In this document: positions 1 through 10,335 of the stretch, one piece after another
Numbering within the stretch: position 1 is the first letter of the stretch
Layout of the letters: each line of letters starts with the position of its first letter
NCBI RefSeq assembly: GCF_000499845.2
Contig: NC_023758.2
Coordinates: forward strand, 18,804,105-18,868,104
Direction: 5' to 3'
DNA from: Phaseolus vulgaris
Lineage: Eukaryota > Streptophyta > Magnoliopsida > Fabales > Fabaceae
DNA: 64,000 nt
Position numbers and translations under genes: made by a program
Notes under the pieces: generated by a model
The model's database searches: none
Told to the model about the DNA's origin: nothing
The model's input: the letters and a program-made list of their open reading frames with translations, nothing else

Positions 1-344
1 AGCGTGGTCTTCCAGCAGAATATTGTATGCTGAAGGAGCGTTCACGACAAGGTACTTGATTTTCTCTGTTCTCGAACCCTCCTCATCTGTAAACGTAGTC
101 CTCAACTCAATGTACCCCCTGTCCTCTACGTGGTCACCAGCGAAACCATACAAACACCCTCCATAGGGCCTCAGCTGGTCAAGGGTAGCTCCAACTGCGT
201 GAAAGTCGGCCAGAACATCACGTCTGCCGAGCTTCCTTGGTCCACCAGAACCCTGTGGACCTTCCTTCCTACTGTGATCAGCGAGATGACTATGGGGTCG
301 TTGTCATGAGGCACAACGTCCCGAAGATCCTGCTTTGTGAACGT
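1..344 (-). pseudogene. pol: Element A retroviral-type aspartic protease, partial and out of frame with gag
   Basis: The minus-strand translation shows the protease core: a VLVDQGSSADV active-site segment near 190-235, a GCLYGFAGDQVEV-like stretch, then the SAYNILLGRP motif at the extreme left edge. This domain cleaves the Gag-Pol polyprotein in virus-like particles. The catalytic Asp is kept. Compared with element C, one base is missing near 345 (GTGGACTTACG against GTGGACATTACG), which throws it out of frame with gag. The sequence continues beyond the window, so its RT and integrase cannot be judged. Confidence 0.8.
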
Positions 345-1765
345 AAGTCCACATCCGGCGAGTGGTCCTCAAACATATCCACTGTCATCACAGACCTCGC
401 ATACTTCTTCCTCTGTGACGCGGTGCATCCACCACCCGAGAAACCTCCTGCAATGGTGTGGATTTCTCCGTGGGTAGGCATCTCGTGCTGCTGAGCCTCA
501 CCACCTACTGGATGGGAGCTCGACGCGCCCCGTGCCCTTCTATCCAGCAAATAATCATTCAGGAACCCGCTCTTGACCAGGTCGTCGAGCTGGTATCCTA
601 AAGCTAAGCATGAGTCCACGGTGTGGCCAAAGCCCTGGTGGAATTCGCACCAGGCGTATGGCTTTGGTCCCAACACCTTATTGCCCACCTTCTCGGGCGC
701 CTTCAGCCTAGCCGATATATTGGGAATGGCGATCAGGTCCGCCAATCCCATGACAAACTTGTGTTTTGGTGGGCGATGGTACTCCCGGCGTGCTGGTTGA
801 GAGCGGCCTGGGCCCCTGCCTTTGTTCTTCCTTGGATCGTAAGGATGGCGAGTCCTCTGATCCCTCTTGGCCGCCGCTGTCTCCAGCACCCTCTGTGGCT
901 GGATCCTGGTCTGGGCACGTGGCCTAGCGGGAGCCACGCTTCCCCTCTTCTCGGCGACCTCACTTTCATCGGCGATGTGGGCCACCGCAAGTCGCCTAAC
1001 CTCAGCAAATGTGGCGGGGTGAGCCCTGATCAACGCCTCGCAGAAGGGTCCCGGCAGCACGCCCTTCTTGAACGCGTAGACCAACATCTCTTCGTCCTTG
1101 GCCGGCGAGCGAACCATCTGCGCCCCAAAACGATTCAAGTAGTCCCTGAGGGACTCTCCCTGGTACTGCCTTATGTCAAACAGATCATAAGACACCCTAG
1201 GCGGCGCCTTGTTCACTATGTACTGCTCGACGAAGATCTTCGAAAACTGTTGGAAATTGGTTATGTGACCTGTAGGCAGGCTCACAAACCATTCCAGCGC
1301 CGTTCCCTGGAGTGTGCTCACAAACATCTTGCAGTACACGGCGTCTGATCCTCCTGACAGCATCATCTGCGTATGGAACGTGGTGAGATGTACCTCAGGA
1401 TCCTCCACGCCGGTAAAGACAGCCTTCACAGGTACCACACTCGCGGGGATAGGCGTGTCCGTAATCGCCTGAGCGAAAGGCATAGGGAAAACGTGAGGCG
1501 GCGTTGATGGCGCGACCTCTTCAGCGACTGGACGCCCTCGCTGCTCCTGAAGAGCTTGACGCAGTTCCTCAGTCACTCTGCTAAGCTCATCATTCCTGGC
1601 CCGAGAAGCGACCACGTCCTCGTGCATTCTTGCCTGCTCTATACGCGAGCCTTCCACATTCGCCTGCAACGAACGCATGATTTCCACCATCTGCGCCATA
1701 GTCATGGCGCCTTCAGCAGCAACGGGCGCAACTGGACTTGAACGGTTGCTTCTCATTTTTCTCAT
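290..1765 (-). pseudogene. gag: Element A Gag (capsid/nucleocapsid)
   Basis: Gag packages element RNA into cytoplasmic particles. The start chosen is the ATG of MRKMRSNRSS, as in elements B, C and D. An N-terminal coiled-coil stretch (heptad-like, rich in Glu and Arg, about residues 25-90) precedes a Retrotrans_gag-type capsid domain (about residues 115-260, with EWFVSLP and DIRQYQGESLRDYLNRF). A knuckle of form CX2HX4HX4C (CEFHQGFGHTVDSC) follows near residue 370; this His-containing version is usual for plant Tat-lineage Gag. The frame runs past the normal gag-protease junction and ends at 290 because of the one-base deletion near 345, so the last 20 or so residues are spurious. Confidence 0.88.
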
Positions 1766-2135
1766 GAAATCCTGACGAATCACAGAGAGCGATGAACAAC
1801 ACCTTCTACAGCGATGATCGATTCAGCGATCAATTGGTCAGAACTTCGCAAAAACTTCGAACAGCCTCACGAACACAGCAAACCTTCACAGAAACTCGCA
1901 ACTCCACCAAAAACCAACGCTTCTTCCACAAAGATCCAAACGAGCAACATAACTCAGATCTTACCAGTTAAAACTCGTGCCAGCAGCAAAAACCCTCACC
2001 TCACCGAACAAAAACCCAAACGAACGGTGGAAAATGGTTGCACCAGCACACAACCAAACAGAAACCGCAGAAACCTCCAAGAACTCACATTGTGGATGGG
2101 AACAGGTTTTACACGGCCCCACGGTGGGCGCTTGA
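1766..2135 (-). other. Element A 5' leader with primer-binding site
   Basis: Non-coding leader between LTR and gag. The likely primer-binding site is at 2116-2133, which on the minus strand reads AGCGCCCACCGTGGGGCC, two bases inside the LTR end. The same block sits at the same place in B, C and D. The donor tRNA was not identified. Confidence 0.75.
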
Positions 2136-3022
2136 TGATCCTGCCTGTTGACCAAAACGCTGGAGCTTTGCCTCGTCAAACTTGGATCGACTTATGCACC
2201 GTGCTAGCCTCCGTCCTTCACCGCGATCCACCTCAAGAACCTGCAAAAGACGAAACGGCGCCGCTGCGGCCAATCACGCTCTGACGCCCAAGTCAACGAC
2301 TGAACCACCAATTACTTAAGAGTAAAACTCAAGAACTTTAAGGAATTGTGACCAGTTCTCTCTCAGTGTACTCAAGACTCGCAAGCGTAAAGAAAACAAT
2401 CTGAACGTGCGTACCTCAGAAGTTCGTTGGAAACTCTTATATACCTGGGCACTTTCTCTCTCCTGGCAGTTACACATCTGGACACGTGGCTCGCATCCAG
2501 CTGTACACGTGCCTTCATCTGGAGCATCCTTGACTTGGGCGCTACTTCTGACTCTTCTTTGGCTAAGTTACTTATGCATGATACTACTCAGTGCATAGTT
2601 GCCTTGGAGCGTGATCTCTTCTGGGTGGCGAGTTCGGGTGCCTTCGTACACACCTTCCCTGTGGTCTTGCCGGCCGCCTTCATAATCTGCGCTACCTGCT
2701 TCACCGTGTATGTTCAAGCAAGCTGTCCCCCGACCTCATCCTCTGGCCAGCTGGGAAATGCCTATCTGCCTTCATCTTCGGCGATGTCCTTGTTTCGGCG
2801 ATCTCTAATCACTTGGTCGCCTGGGTTCACATCTGGTGACTTCATCTTCAACTCGGTGACCGCCGGTTTAGGTATGATGGAGATCGGAGCACGCCAACTT
2901 AATAACTGGCGACTACGCGAACCCCCCGACCTCCTCCCCTTCTGCCAGCCAGGTGTCCCATCCAACACGCCTATATAATGGCTCGACGCCACGTCATTAC
3001 TGCCGACTACCAGGGCGGTACA
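2136..3022 (-). repeat. Element A 5' LTR
   Basis: This 887-bp LTR has plus-strand edges TGATCCTGCC and GGCGGTACA, i.e. TGTACCGCC...GGATCA in element orientation. A TATATAAG box on the minus strand lies at 2436-2443, placing the transcript start in the right half. It aligns with the LTRs of B, C and D over most of its length but is clearly more diverged, so this copy belongs to an older or separate subfamily. Confidence 0.85.
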
Positions 3023-3300
3023 CGTACCTTGGACCAATGCAATGAAGTGCGCAAACGAGAGGCAAACGAAGAGGATGAACAACGCAAACGAAAGAACTCA
3101 AAGAAACTACGAAACTGTTGATGTGTGTCAAAAATTTTAGGGTAAAAATCATTTACAAATGCGGCTAAACGTAAAAATCTCATTTGTAAATCAAATATTT
3201 TTATTTACAAATGCGGCTGTTTGTATAACCGCATTTGTAAATCAAGCGCTTTGATTTACAAATGCGGCTATACAAACAGCTGCATTTGTAAATCAAAGCG
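3023..3300. repeat. Palindromic ATTTACAAATGCGG repeats between elements A and E
   Basis: From about 3145 to 3300 the motif ATTTACAAATGCGG and its complement alternate. The strongest hairpin is at 3256-3303, with arms AAGCGCTTTGATTTACAAAT and its complement around a short loop; a second lies at about 3203-3243. Such arrays are typical of the subterminal regions of CACTA or Mutator-like DNA transposons, but no CACTA terminus is visible here. The array abuts the point where element E's pol stops. 3023-3140 shows nothing recognisable. Confidence 0.6.
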
Positions 3301-3731
3301 CTTCGCGGTGCCTTGAGGGTTTCCTGTATGACCGTCTTCTGCCTTCCGCCCTTGCCTGAACTGGCGAGCTTGGCCAGTAAGTCAGCTTGGGCATTCTGCT
3401 CTCTTGGGACATGCACTAGCTCGAACACTGCGAACGAGCCCTTGAAAATCTGGACGTACCCCAAGTACGTGGCCATCTCTGGATCTTTGGCTTGATATTC
3501 CCCGGTCACCTGACTTGTGACTAAAAGGGAATCGCTTTTTGCCAATAAGCTCTGCGCTCCCATCTCTTTAGCTAAGAGCATCCCGGCTATGAGGGCTTCG
3601 TACTCCGCCTGATTATTGCTGGCCTTGAAAGCGAACCTTAGGGTCTGCTCAATGAACAACCCGTTCAGTCCTTCAAAGATCACGCCAGCTCCGCTGCCTT
3701 GCTGGTTGGATGACCCATCCACTGAGAGCAC
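3301..3731 (-). pseudogene. pol: Element E second RNase H domain, truncated
   Basis: Archaeal-type RNase H (RVT_3-like), which removes RNA from the RNA:DNA hybrid during reverse transcription. It begins with LSVDGSSNQQGSGAGV (first acidic residue), then NNQAEYEALIAGM (Glu), KSDSLLVTSQ (Asp) and NAQADLLAKLASSGKG (last Asp), so all catalytic acids are present. Real homology ends after VIQETLKAPR at about 3303; the residues beyond come from the palindromic array. The integrase expected next is absent. It follows the first RNase H after a broken codon near 3732. Confidence 0.8.
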
Positions 3732-3734
3732 CCA

Positions 3735-4998
3735 TCAGAAGCTGGCCTCCTCCCCTTGCTGTGCATCTGTCGGAGAGAGCTCTACCACAAATTCCGCATA
3801 CACCTGACCTTTGATGGGGCCTTGGGGTTCATACTGAATATCGAACTCCAAGAGCTCCACTGCCCAGTGTACCATCCTTCCTGCCACGTCCGGCTTCTGC
3901 AGCACCTTTCGGATAGGTAAGTCCGTCATCACCACCACTATGAAACTTTGGAAGTAATGACGAAGCCTCCTAGCCGAGAACACCACGGCCAGGGCTGCCT
4001 TCTCTAGGGCTTGGTATCTCACCAATACTTTGCTCACAAAGTATATTGGTTTCTGCACTTGGTCCTGCTCTTGGACGAGGACCGAGCTAATCGCTCGCTC
4101 CGTCACAATGAAGTATAATCGGAGCGGCGTACCCAACTGTGGCTTGCACAACACGGGAGGGGTAGCTAGATACTCCTTTAATTGAAGGAATGCCTCCTCG
4201 CACTCTTCAGTTTACACGACCGGCTATTCCTCCTTAAACACTGGAAGTAGGGGTGACTCTTGTCCCCTCTAGCTGATACAAACCTGGACAGGGTGGTCAT
4301 CCGCCCTGTCAACTATTGCACCTCCTTCACCGAGGTCGGGCTCCTCATGGCAAGGAATCTTGCACACTTCTCCGAGTTCGCCTCTTTCCCATGTTCGGTG
4401 AGTAGGAAACCCAAGAACTTACCCGCTTCCACCCCAAATACGCTCTTCTCGGGGTTTAGCTTCAACTGGTACTTGGCTATTGTCGCGAATAGCTCTTCTA
4501 GGTCAGGCACATGCTGATCCCTCAGTTGCGAGGTCACCACCTTATCATCCACATAAGCCTGCACATTCCGACCTATCATGAGTGCAAGGACCCTATCCAT
4601 GAGCCTTCGGTAGGTGGCGCCCGCATTTTTCATCCCAAAGGGCATCACCGTGTAGCAGTAACAAGACAGCTCGGTCATGAATGTCGTCTTGCACTCGTCC
4701 CTGGGGTGCATCTTAATCTGGTTGTACCTAGAGAAAGTGTATAAGAAGCTAAGCATCCTGCAACGCGAGGCACTGTCCACCAAGGTGTCGATGCTTGGCA
4801 AGGGGTACGAGTCCTTCGGGCATGCCTTGTTGAGGTTGGTGAAGTCCACACACATCCTCCACTTCCCGTTGGCCTTCTTTACCAAGACCACATTTCCCAA
4901 CCATTCTGGGTATTGAATCTCCCTTATATGGTTGGCACTTAGCAGCTTCTTTGTTTCTTCCTTGATGACCTACCGTCTCTCTTTGTTGAACTTCCTTC
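3735..4998 (-). pseudogene. pol: Element E reverse transcriptase and first RNase H, interrupted
   Basis: The RT core at 4313-4900 has KANGKWRMCVDFTNLNKACPKDSYPLPSID, FGMKNAGATYRRLMDRV and the active-site box YVDD (AYVDDKVVTSQ). A stretch upstream to 4998 (RKFNKERR, then a stop, then VIKEETKKLL) shows that RT began further right, where the copia element now sits. After the RT thumb the frame breaks near 4312 and again near 4200; RNase H1 resumes at 3735-4154 (LRLYFIVTERAISSVLVQ). Its usual first catalytic Asp is replaced within the VTERA segment, as in all the relatives here. Confidence 0.82.
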
Positions 4999-6147
4999 TG
5001 TTAGAATGGATGGCTTTAAACTAGAGAGGGGTGAATTGTTTAAAGAGGGTTTTCGCAAACTTTTAAAACAAGAATGAAATTATCTCAAGAAACAAATGAT
5101 AAGAAATTCATTTTGCCAAAACAGCAATAAAAAACATCAGTACCAGAAAAACAATCGGTTGTTTCACAGAAACAATCGGTTGCTTATACCAGCAAACAAC
5201 AAACAAAACTGAATTTAAAGAGTTAGGGATAGAGAGATTGCACACAGATGTTTATACTGGTTCACTCCAAATCCAGAGCTACATCCAGTCTTCTCAGAAA
5301 CCCTGAGAAAATCCACTAAGCAATCACAACTTGATCACTTACACCACAACCAAGAAAGTGACCTTTAACACCTCAAGACACACACTCTTCTTGTCCAACA
5401 CACCAACATTAAGATTGCTGATCTTGATCCCCTCAAGAACACACAACCAATCTCAGCAAACACAGAAACGAAAACTTGTTTCACAGAGTACAAGGATTAC
5501 ACTTGTTACAGAAGATAATCTGAAATCAATGCAAGCAGAATCCTATTCCACAAACTTTGATCAATCACAAACTTTCATCAATCTTAGCTCTTTGAAAAAC
5601 TCAAAAACTCTTAGCCCAAACTTTGTAAAAGATTAATTCTCAAATCTGTTTTTCTGAATTTATTCAAAGATGTTGTTTGTAATCAAATCTTAACAAACTC
5701 TTAAATTGCATTAAAAGATTGGTCAAAGCATTTAATGACTGGAGCGTAAGCAGTTAAATCATTTAAAGCTCAGCCAAAGATAAAAAAGTTTTTCTGTTAT
5801 GGTCCCAAAACAAACAATTGGTTGTTTCCTCGAATCAATTGGTTGTTTTGGTTTTAACAGTTCAACCATTTGAAAAACAGTTTTCAATCTTTTCACAAAA
5901 CATCTAAGTATAAACAATCGGTTGTTTCGACAAAACAATCGGTTGTTTTAACTCAGTTTGAAAAACATTTTACTTTCACAAAGATTGAGAATGCCTATGC
6001 TTTAGATTCGATCAAGGGGTGGATTACAACACTCAAACTACCCCAGAACTAGACTAAACCAGCACAACAACAACAAGCACAACCAAGGCTTCAACATCCT
6101 TCAAAGGGTTTGGATTCTTCAATGCTTGAACACCACTTGGTTCAACA
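4999..6147 (-). repeat. Copia element 3' LTR
   Basis: An 1149-bp LTR with ends TGTTAGAATGG and GGTTCAACA on the plus strand. It carries three 21-bp-spaced pairs of the ACAATCGGTTGTTT motif (about 5150/5171, 5813/5834 and 5913/5934). Long stretches match 10336-11436, with scattered substitutions and small deletions in the other copy, so the insertion is clearly older than gypsy elements B, C and D. Confidence 0.85.
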
Positions 6148-6164
6148 ATCTCCCCCTATTTGAT
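6148..6164 (-). other. Copia polypurine tract
   Basis: On the minus strand the segment reads AAATAGGGGGAGAT directly before the 3' LTR, the classic plus-strand priming site of plant copia elements. A second near-identical tract lies at about 6376-6391, some 230 bp further inside. Confidence 0.75.
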
Positions 6165-6544
6165 AAGACAAATCCCTGATGCTTGTGTTGTACTTGATTG
6201 AATCTGAAGCAGTTCCTGCAAGATACAATTTTGAACAAAGCATAGAACTTCTAATATTTGGTTAGCACAGATATATAAAAGAATTCAGAGCTAAATATCA
6301 TAAACAAAATACTACTCATCCAAACTGTTTCAACAACTAAAAAAAAATAGAAATTTAAACACAACAGCATATATATCTCCCCCTATTTGTCTTCACAAAT
6401 AGACAAAGAGAAGATATAAAACAAGATATTGTTTTGATTACATCAGAATTAAAGCAGCAATAGCAGAAAGAAAGAGAAATTAAAAACTAGATATAACCAC
6501 CAAAAACAATCGGTTGTTTCGATACATCAACCGGTTGTTTTTCT

Positions 6545-7747
6545 TCATTTATCATCATCAGCAAATTGAAGATCAAAGATTTGATTATGGACAACTTCGA
6601 TCTGTTCATCTAGAGTCATGAAGCGTGCATCCATGTTGTCAAACCTGTTGTCAGTCCTCTGGAAATTGCTTACACAGAGATCATGAAGATTCCTTTGATT
6701 CTCCGCAAAGTTATCAAGCCTATTTACCATGAGTCTTTCAAAAGGAGACATGGTTTGCATCCTTTCTTCTTGATTTCCAGCACCAGCACTAGGTCCAGCA
6801 TCTTGATAATCTTCAGGTGGATCTTCATGTTGAACATCCATATCAGCAGGCTCATCTTGTTCAAGATCAGCAGCACCACTAGATGAGGCACCAAGGTCAC
6901 CATCCTTGCTAATCCATTTGCCACCTGCTTTGGTAAAACCCATTTTGCTGAGTGATCCATTGTTCAACTCTTGAGTTGACTTGACCAACTCAAATGTTTC
7001 ATCTTCAAGGTTCACTTCAAAATATAGTAGAAATTTAGATACCAAAACAGCATATGGATAGTGATAGTGACTTAACCTCACAGCCTTTTGCATGTGCTCT
7101 TTGATGATGTGGATCCAATTGATTTTGATCTTCTTCATGATGCAGAAGATATATACCAGATCTTCCTCAGTAAGAACAGAATGATTACTCCCCCTTGGAA
7201 TTAAAATCCAAGTCACAATGAGAGCAAGCAATCTTTCATCAACCTTTAGACCTCCAACCGAGCATGTTCTCACTTGGGCATGTTGATTCTTCAAGCAACT
7301 CTTGTAGTATTGGATTTTATTAAAATCCTCCACTACTCCAAGGTTTCCCTTGTTGATTCTGAGGCCAGAGAACTTGAGACCAGCAACAGCAGTCCATACT
7401 TCATGGGTTATCTCCATTTCTACACCTTTCACATGAGAAACTAAATTGTTTCCCTCAAACTTTAGATTTGTGTAGAACACCCTTACCAAATATGGATAAA
7501 TGTTTCCCTTCATCTCCAGGAACTTTCTGAGAGATTGATCTTTGAGCAGCTTTCTTACATTATCAAGCTTTTGACGTTTCAGCCAATCAAAGCATACAAC
7601 CTTGGGGTTGTTTATCTTTTTGATACTTGTTTCATACCTATATCTCTCAATAAGATCATTGTCTCCAGAAAACCAGCCTTCTAGCCTTCCTCCAGACCTT
7701 ACAGCCCTGGATTTGACTCTCTTTGAGGTGGGAGGAGTTGATTCCAT
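6545..7747 (-). CDS. Extra ORF in copia element, plant transposon protein (Transposase_32-like) domain
   Basis: An intact 400-residue frame starting at an ATG (MESTPPTSKRVKSRAVRSGG). Residues about 70-260 resemble the putative plant transposon protein domain found in many plant retroelement-linked ORFs (VRVFYTNLKFEG, MEITHEVWTAVAGLKFSG). An acidic, low-complexity middle (about 280-330) and a C-terminal coiled-coil stretch (about 335-400) follow. It occupies the place where SIRE-type elements carry an env-like ORF, between the pol position and the 3' LTR. No transmembrane segment is obvious, so I would not call it an envelope. Its molecular role is not known to me. It is the only uninterrupted protein of this element. 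Confidence 0.65.
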   Translation of the reverse strand: MESTPPTSKRVKSRAVRSGGRLEGWFSGDNDLIERYRYETSIKKINNPKVVCFDWLKRQKLDNVRKLLKDQSLRKFLEMKGNIYPYLVRVFYTNLKFEGNNLVSHVKGVEMEITHEVWTAVAGLKFSGLRINKGNLGVVEDFNKIQYYKSCLKNQHAQVRTCSVGGLKVDERLLALIVTWILIPRGSNHSVLTEEDLVYIFCIMKKIKINWIHIIKEHMQKAVRLSHYHYPYAVLVSKFLLYFEVNLEDETFELVKSTQELNNGSLSKMGFTKAGGKWISKDGDLGASSSGAADLEQDEPADMDVQHEDPPEDYQDAGPSAGAGNQEERMQTMSPFERLMVNRLDNFAENQRNLHDLCVSNFQRTDNRFDNMDARFMTLDEQIEVVHNQIFDLQFADDDK

Positions 7748-8542
7748 GATGGGAGAGAAGAAAACAGAGAAGAGCTCACTTCACAAATTTTTGCAAGAGA
7801 TGTTGCAATTGGTTGTTCTTGTTGAAGAGATCAGCTGCACCAGATTTTATAGCAGAAAAAGAATAAATTAACATTCAATTTTATTTAGTGGGTACCTGAT
7901 TTTCAGAGAGAGAGGACTTGACTCTGCTCTGCACAGAAAATGTCTGAAAAAGCTGAGAATCACATGGTCTTCACATGTGATCTTTGACTAGTCATTAAGG
8001 CTCTTGAATTTCCAAGATTTTGGAATATTATCCTTTATGACTGTTGTAACTCCTTTCTGAACGTGATCAGCTTTCAACACAGATTCTTTGACCAAGATTC
8101 TCTCTTTGAATTGATCTGCAACAGATAGAAATTCAAAATAGAAATTAAAACAATTTCTTCATAGTGCTGTCAGACCCAAAACAATCGGTTGTTTCGATGA
8201 AACAATCGGTTGTTTTTCTGCAGCAGTTAAAACTGATTTTAAATTTTAACCATGAGCAGAAAGAGTTCAAAGCAGATGATATTAAGCATATTAAAAAGAT
8301 TTTTAACCATGAGAAAGAACTTTAAAACACAAATAAAGAACAAATAAAGGAAAGTCTTATCCTTGTGTTAATTCTTCAATGAGCCATGTGCTTTATGATC
8401 AAGAAGCCTCTTTTCACTGTTGAGGTCCTTTGGACAGATGCATAACATTGATTCAGCTTCAATGACTGTCTTTTTCTTCCAAGAACTTGATCACATGACT
8501 TAGTTCTTCACACTTCTTTAGAATTCCTGCACAAACATGAAT
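7748..8542 (-). other. Copia interior without coding potential where pol is expected
   Basis: No integrase, RT or RNase H motif can be seen on either strand. The stretch is AT-rich and holds one 21-bp-spaced motif pair (8180 and 8201). It is the scar or replacement of pol in this non-autonomous element. Confidence 0.6.
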
Positions 8543-10334
8543 TCAAGCAACAAGATTTGGTCCCTTCACAAATGTGGGTCCAATAGATTTCTTTTTCTCA
8601 TTTGAAACCTCACATCCTTTCGGAATCCATTTCATGTAGCCTCTAGGAACAAAGAATTTTCTTATTTTGCAGAATCTAACCGAATGGCCCTTTTTCATGC
8701 AATAAAAGCATGTAACAACCGGTTGTTTCGATTTAACAATTGGTTGTTTCATTGGCTTTCTTGAATTTTTTTTTAGTAAACTTATCTTGCTGATTCTGTA
8801 GAATGAAACCCAAACCAGCCTTTCCCAAAACACAGCTTTGAGATGCCAAGACATTCTCAAAGTTAGATTTCCCCTTTGAAAGCTTGTCCACAGTTTCAAC
8901 AAGATAGTGAACCTTTTTCTCAAGATTTTCAAAATTTTCGCAAATGAGAGTGTCACACTTGCAAGAAGCATTTTTGAAATGGTTTTCCAGATTTTTGAAA
9001 TCATTTTTAGATTTTTCAATCTCATCTTCAATTGATTTCACTTTCTTTTCTAGCCAGCTGTTAAGATCTTTCAATCGGTTGTTTGAAAGAACCAATCGAT
9101 TAGCTTCATCATGAGTTTCTTGAAAAGCATCAAGTAATTCACTGTAATTTTGTTCATTCAAGGAAGCACATGAACTTACCTCACTTGAGCTGCAAGATTC
9201 ATCATCATCTTCAGCAACCAAGCAGATGTTTGCTTTCTTATCTTCACTTGATGAAGAACTTGATTATGACACCTCATTTTCATCCCAAGCTATGTAGACT
9301 CTTTTTGTCTTGCCTTTCTTTTCCTTGTAGCTAGGCTTTTTCTCCTTGCTCTTGTTTGGACAATCTGCCTTTATATGACCTTGCTCACCACAACCAAAAC
9401 AAGTATAGTTATTGGAATTAAAATCATTGGATTTCTTGTTTCCATACCTATCTTTGTTGTTGTCTTTGTTGTGGTTTCTCTTTAGGAATTTGCTGAACTT
9501 TCTTGACAGCAAGCTAAGGTTTTCCTCATCACTATCATCACTGGATTCTTGTTTTCCTTTGTGCTTGGAAGCTTTTAAGGCTATGCTCCTTGTGTGCTTC
9601 TCTTCACTCTCTTGAACATTGATTTTATTCATCTCTAACTCATGTTCCCTAAGCTTTCCAAACAAAGAAGCAACACTTAATGATGTTAGATCTTTAGATT
9701 CGGAAATAACAGTTACCTTGGGTTGCCATGCTCTATTAAGACATTTCAAGATCTTTATGTTCAGCTCTTCTTTATCAAAGGTCTTGTCAAGACTCATGAG
9801 ATGATTGATGATGTGCGTGAATCTTTTCTGCACCTCAGCAATTGTTTCTCCTTTAACCATTCTGAACATCTCATACTCTTGGATTAGAGCATGCTTCCTA
9901 GCTCTCTTCACCTCATTTGTTCCTTCATGAGTGACTTCCAAGGTGTCCCACATTTCTTTTGATGATTTGCATTGAGAGACCCAGAAAAACTCATCAGAAT
10001 TTAAAGCAGAGGTTATAATATTTTTGGCAATGCAATCGAATTTGGCCTTTTTGCTTTTTGCATCAGCCCATTGAGACCATGGCTTCTCAATGAAAGGTCC
10101 ATCTTTTTCAAACTTTGGGGCAAAAGGACCATTTTCAATTGCATCCCAAATTCCTTTGTCAAGTGATTCCATAAATATTTTCATTCTCACTTTCCAAAAT
10201 TGGTAGTTCAAACCACCAAACAGAGGTGGTCTGTTAATTGAAGCACCTTCCCCAAAAGGTAGTCTATCAGCCCCTTTAAAAATAGTTTTAGGATCAACTT
10301 GAATAAATTTCAAGAACCAAGCTCTTGATGCCAA
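8543..10334 (-). pseudogene. gag: Copia (SIRE-like) Gag, broken by a stop and a frameshift
   Basis: Order on the minus strand: a Ty1/copia Gag region (9264-10334) with PPLFGGLNYQFWKVRMK, the UBN2-type segment SKEMWDTLEVTHEGTNEVK and a CCHC knuckle CFGCGEQGHIKADC; an acidic Ser/Asp/Glu stretch; a long coiled coil (about 8800-9220); and a second knuckle CFYCMKKGHSVRFC near 8670-8710. That order is typical of SIRE/Maximus Gag. A TAA at 9264-9266 interrupts the frame just after AWDENEVS, and the frame shifts inside a run of nine T at 8766-8774. No ATG precedes residue 50 or so; the open frame begins within the primer-binding site, so the start is uncertain. Confidence 0.82.
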
Positions 10335-10335
10335 T
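10321..10335 (-). other. Copia primer-binding site
   Basis: On the minus strand TTGGCATCAAGAGC directly follows the LTR end. It resembles TGGTATCAGAGC, the copia site complementary to initiator Met tRNA, with a few mismatches. Its position marks 10336-11436 as the 5' LTR. Confidence 0.7.

Larger units (their letters stand above)
1..3022 (-). mobile_element. Element A: Ty3/gypsy (Tat-type) retrotransposon, 5' part only
   Basis: The 5' half of a gypsy element on the minus strand: LTR at the right, then primer-binding site, leader, gag and the start of protease, running off the left edge of the window. It is the same family as B, C and D, with closely similar gag, but its LTR is longer (887 bp against about 794) and visibly more diverged. 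The right terminus is GGCGGTACA at 3022. The left end lies outside the window, so a target-site duplication cannot be tested. A one-base deletion between gag and protease makes it non-coding as a unit. Confidence 0.9.

Noticed and set aside
6545..7747. Calling the extra copia ORF an envelope gene
   Set aside because: Although SIRE elements carry an env-like ORF there, this protein shows no signal peptide or transmembrane segment and matches the plant-transposon-protein type better.
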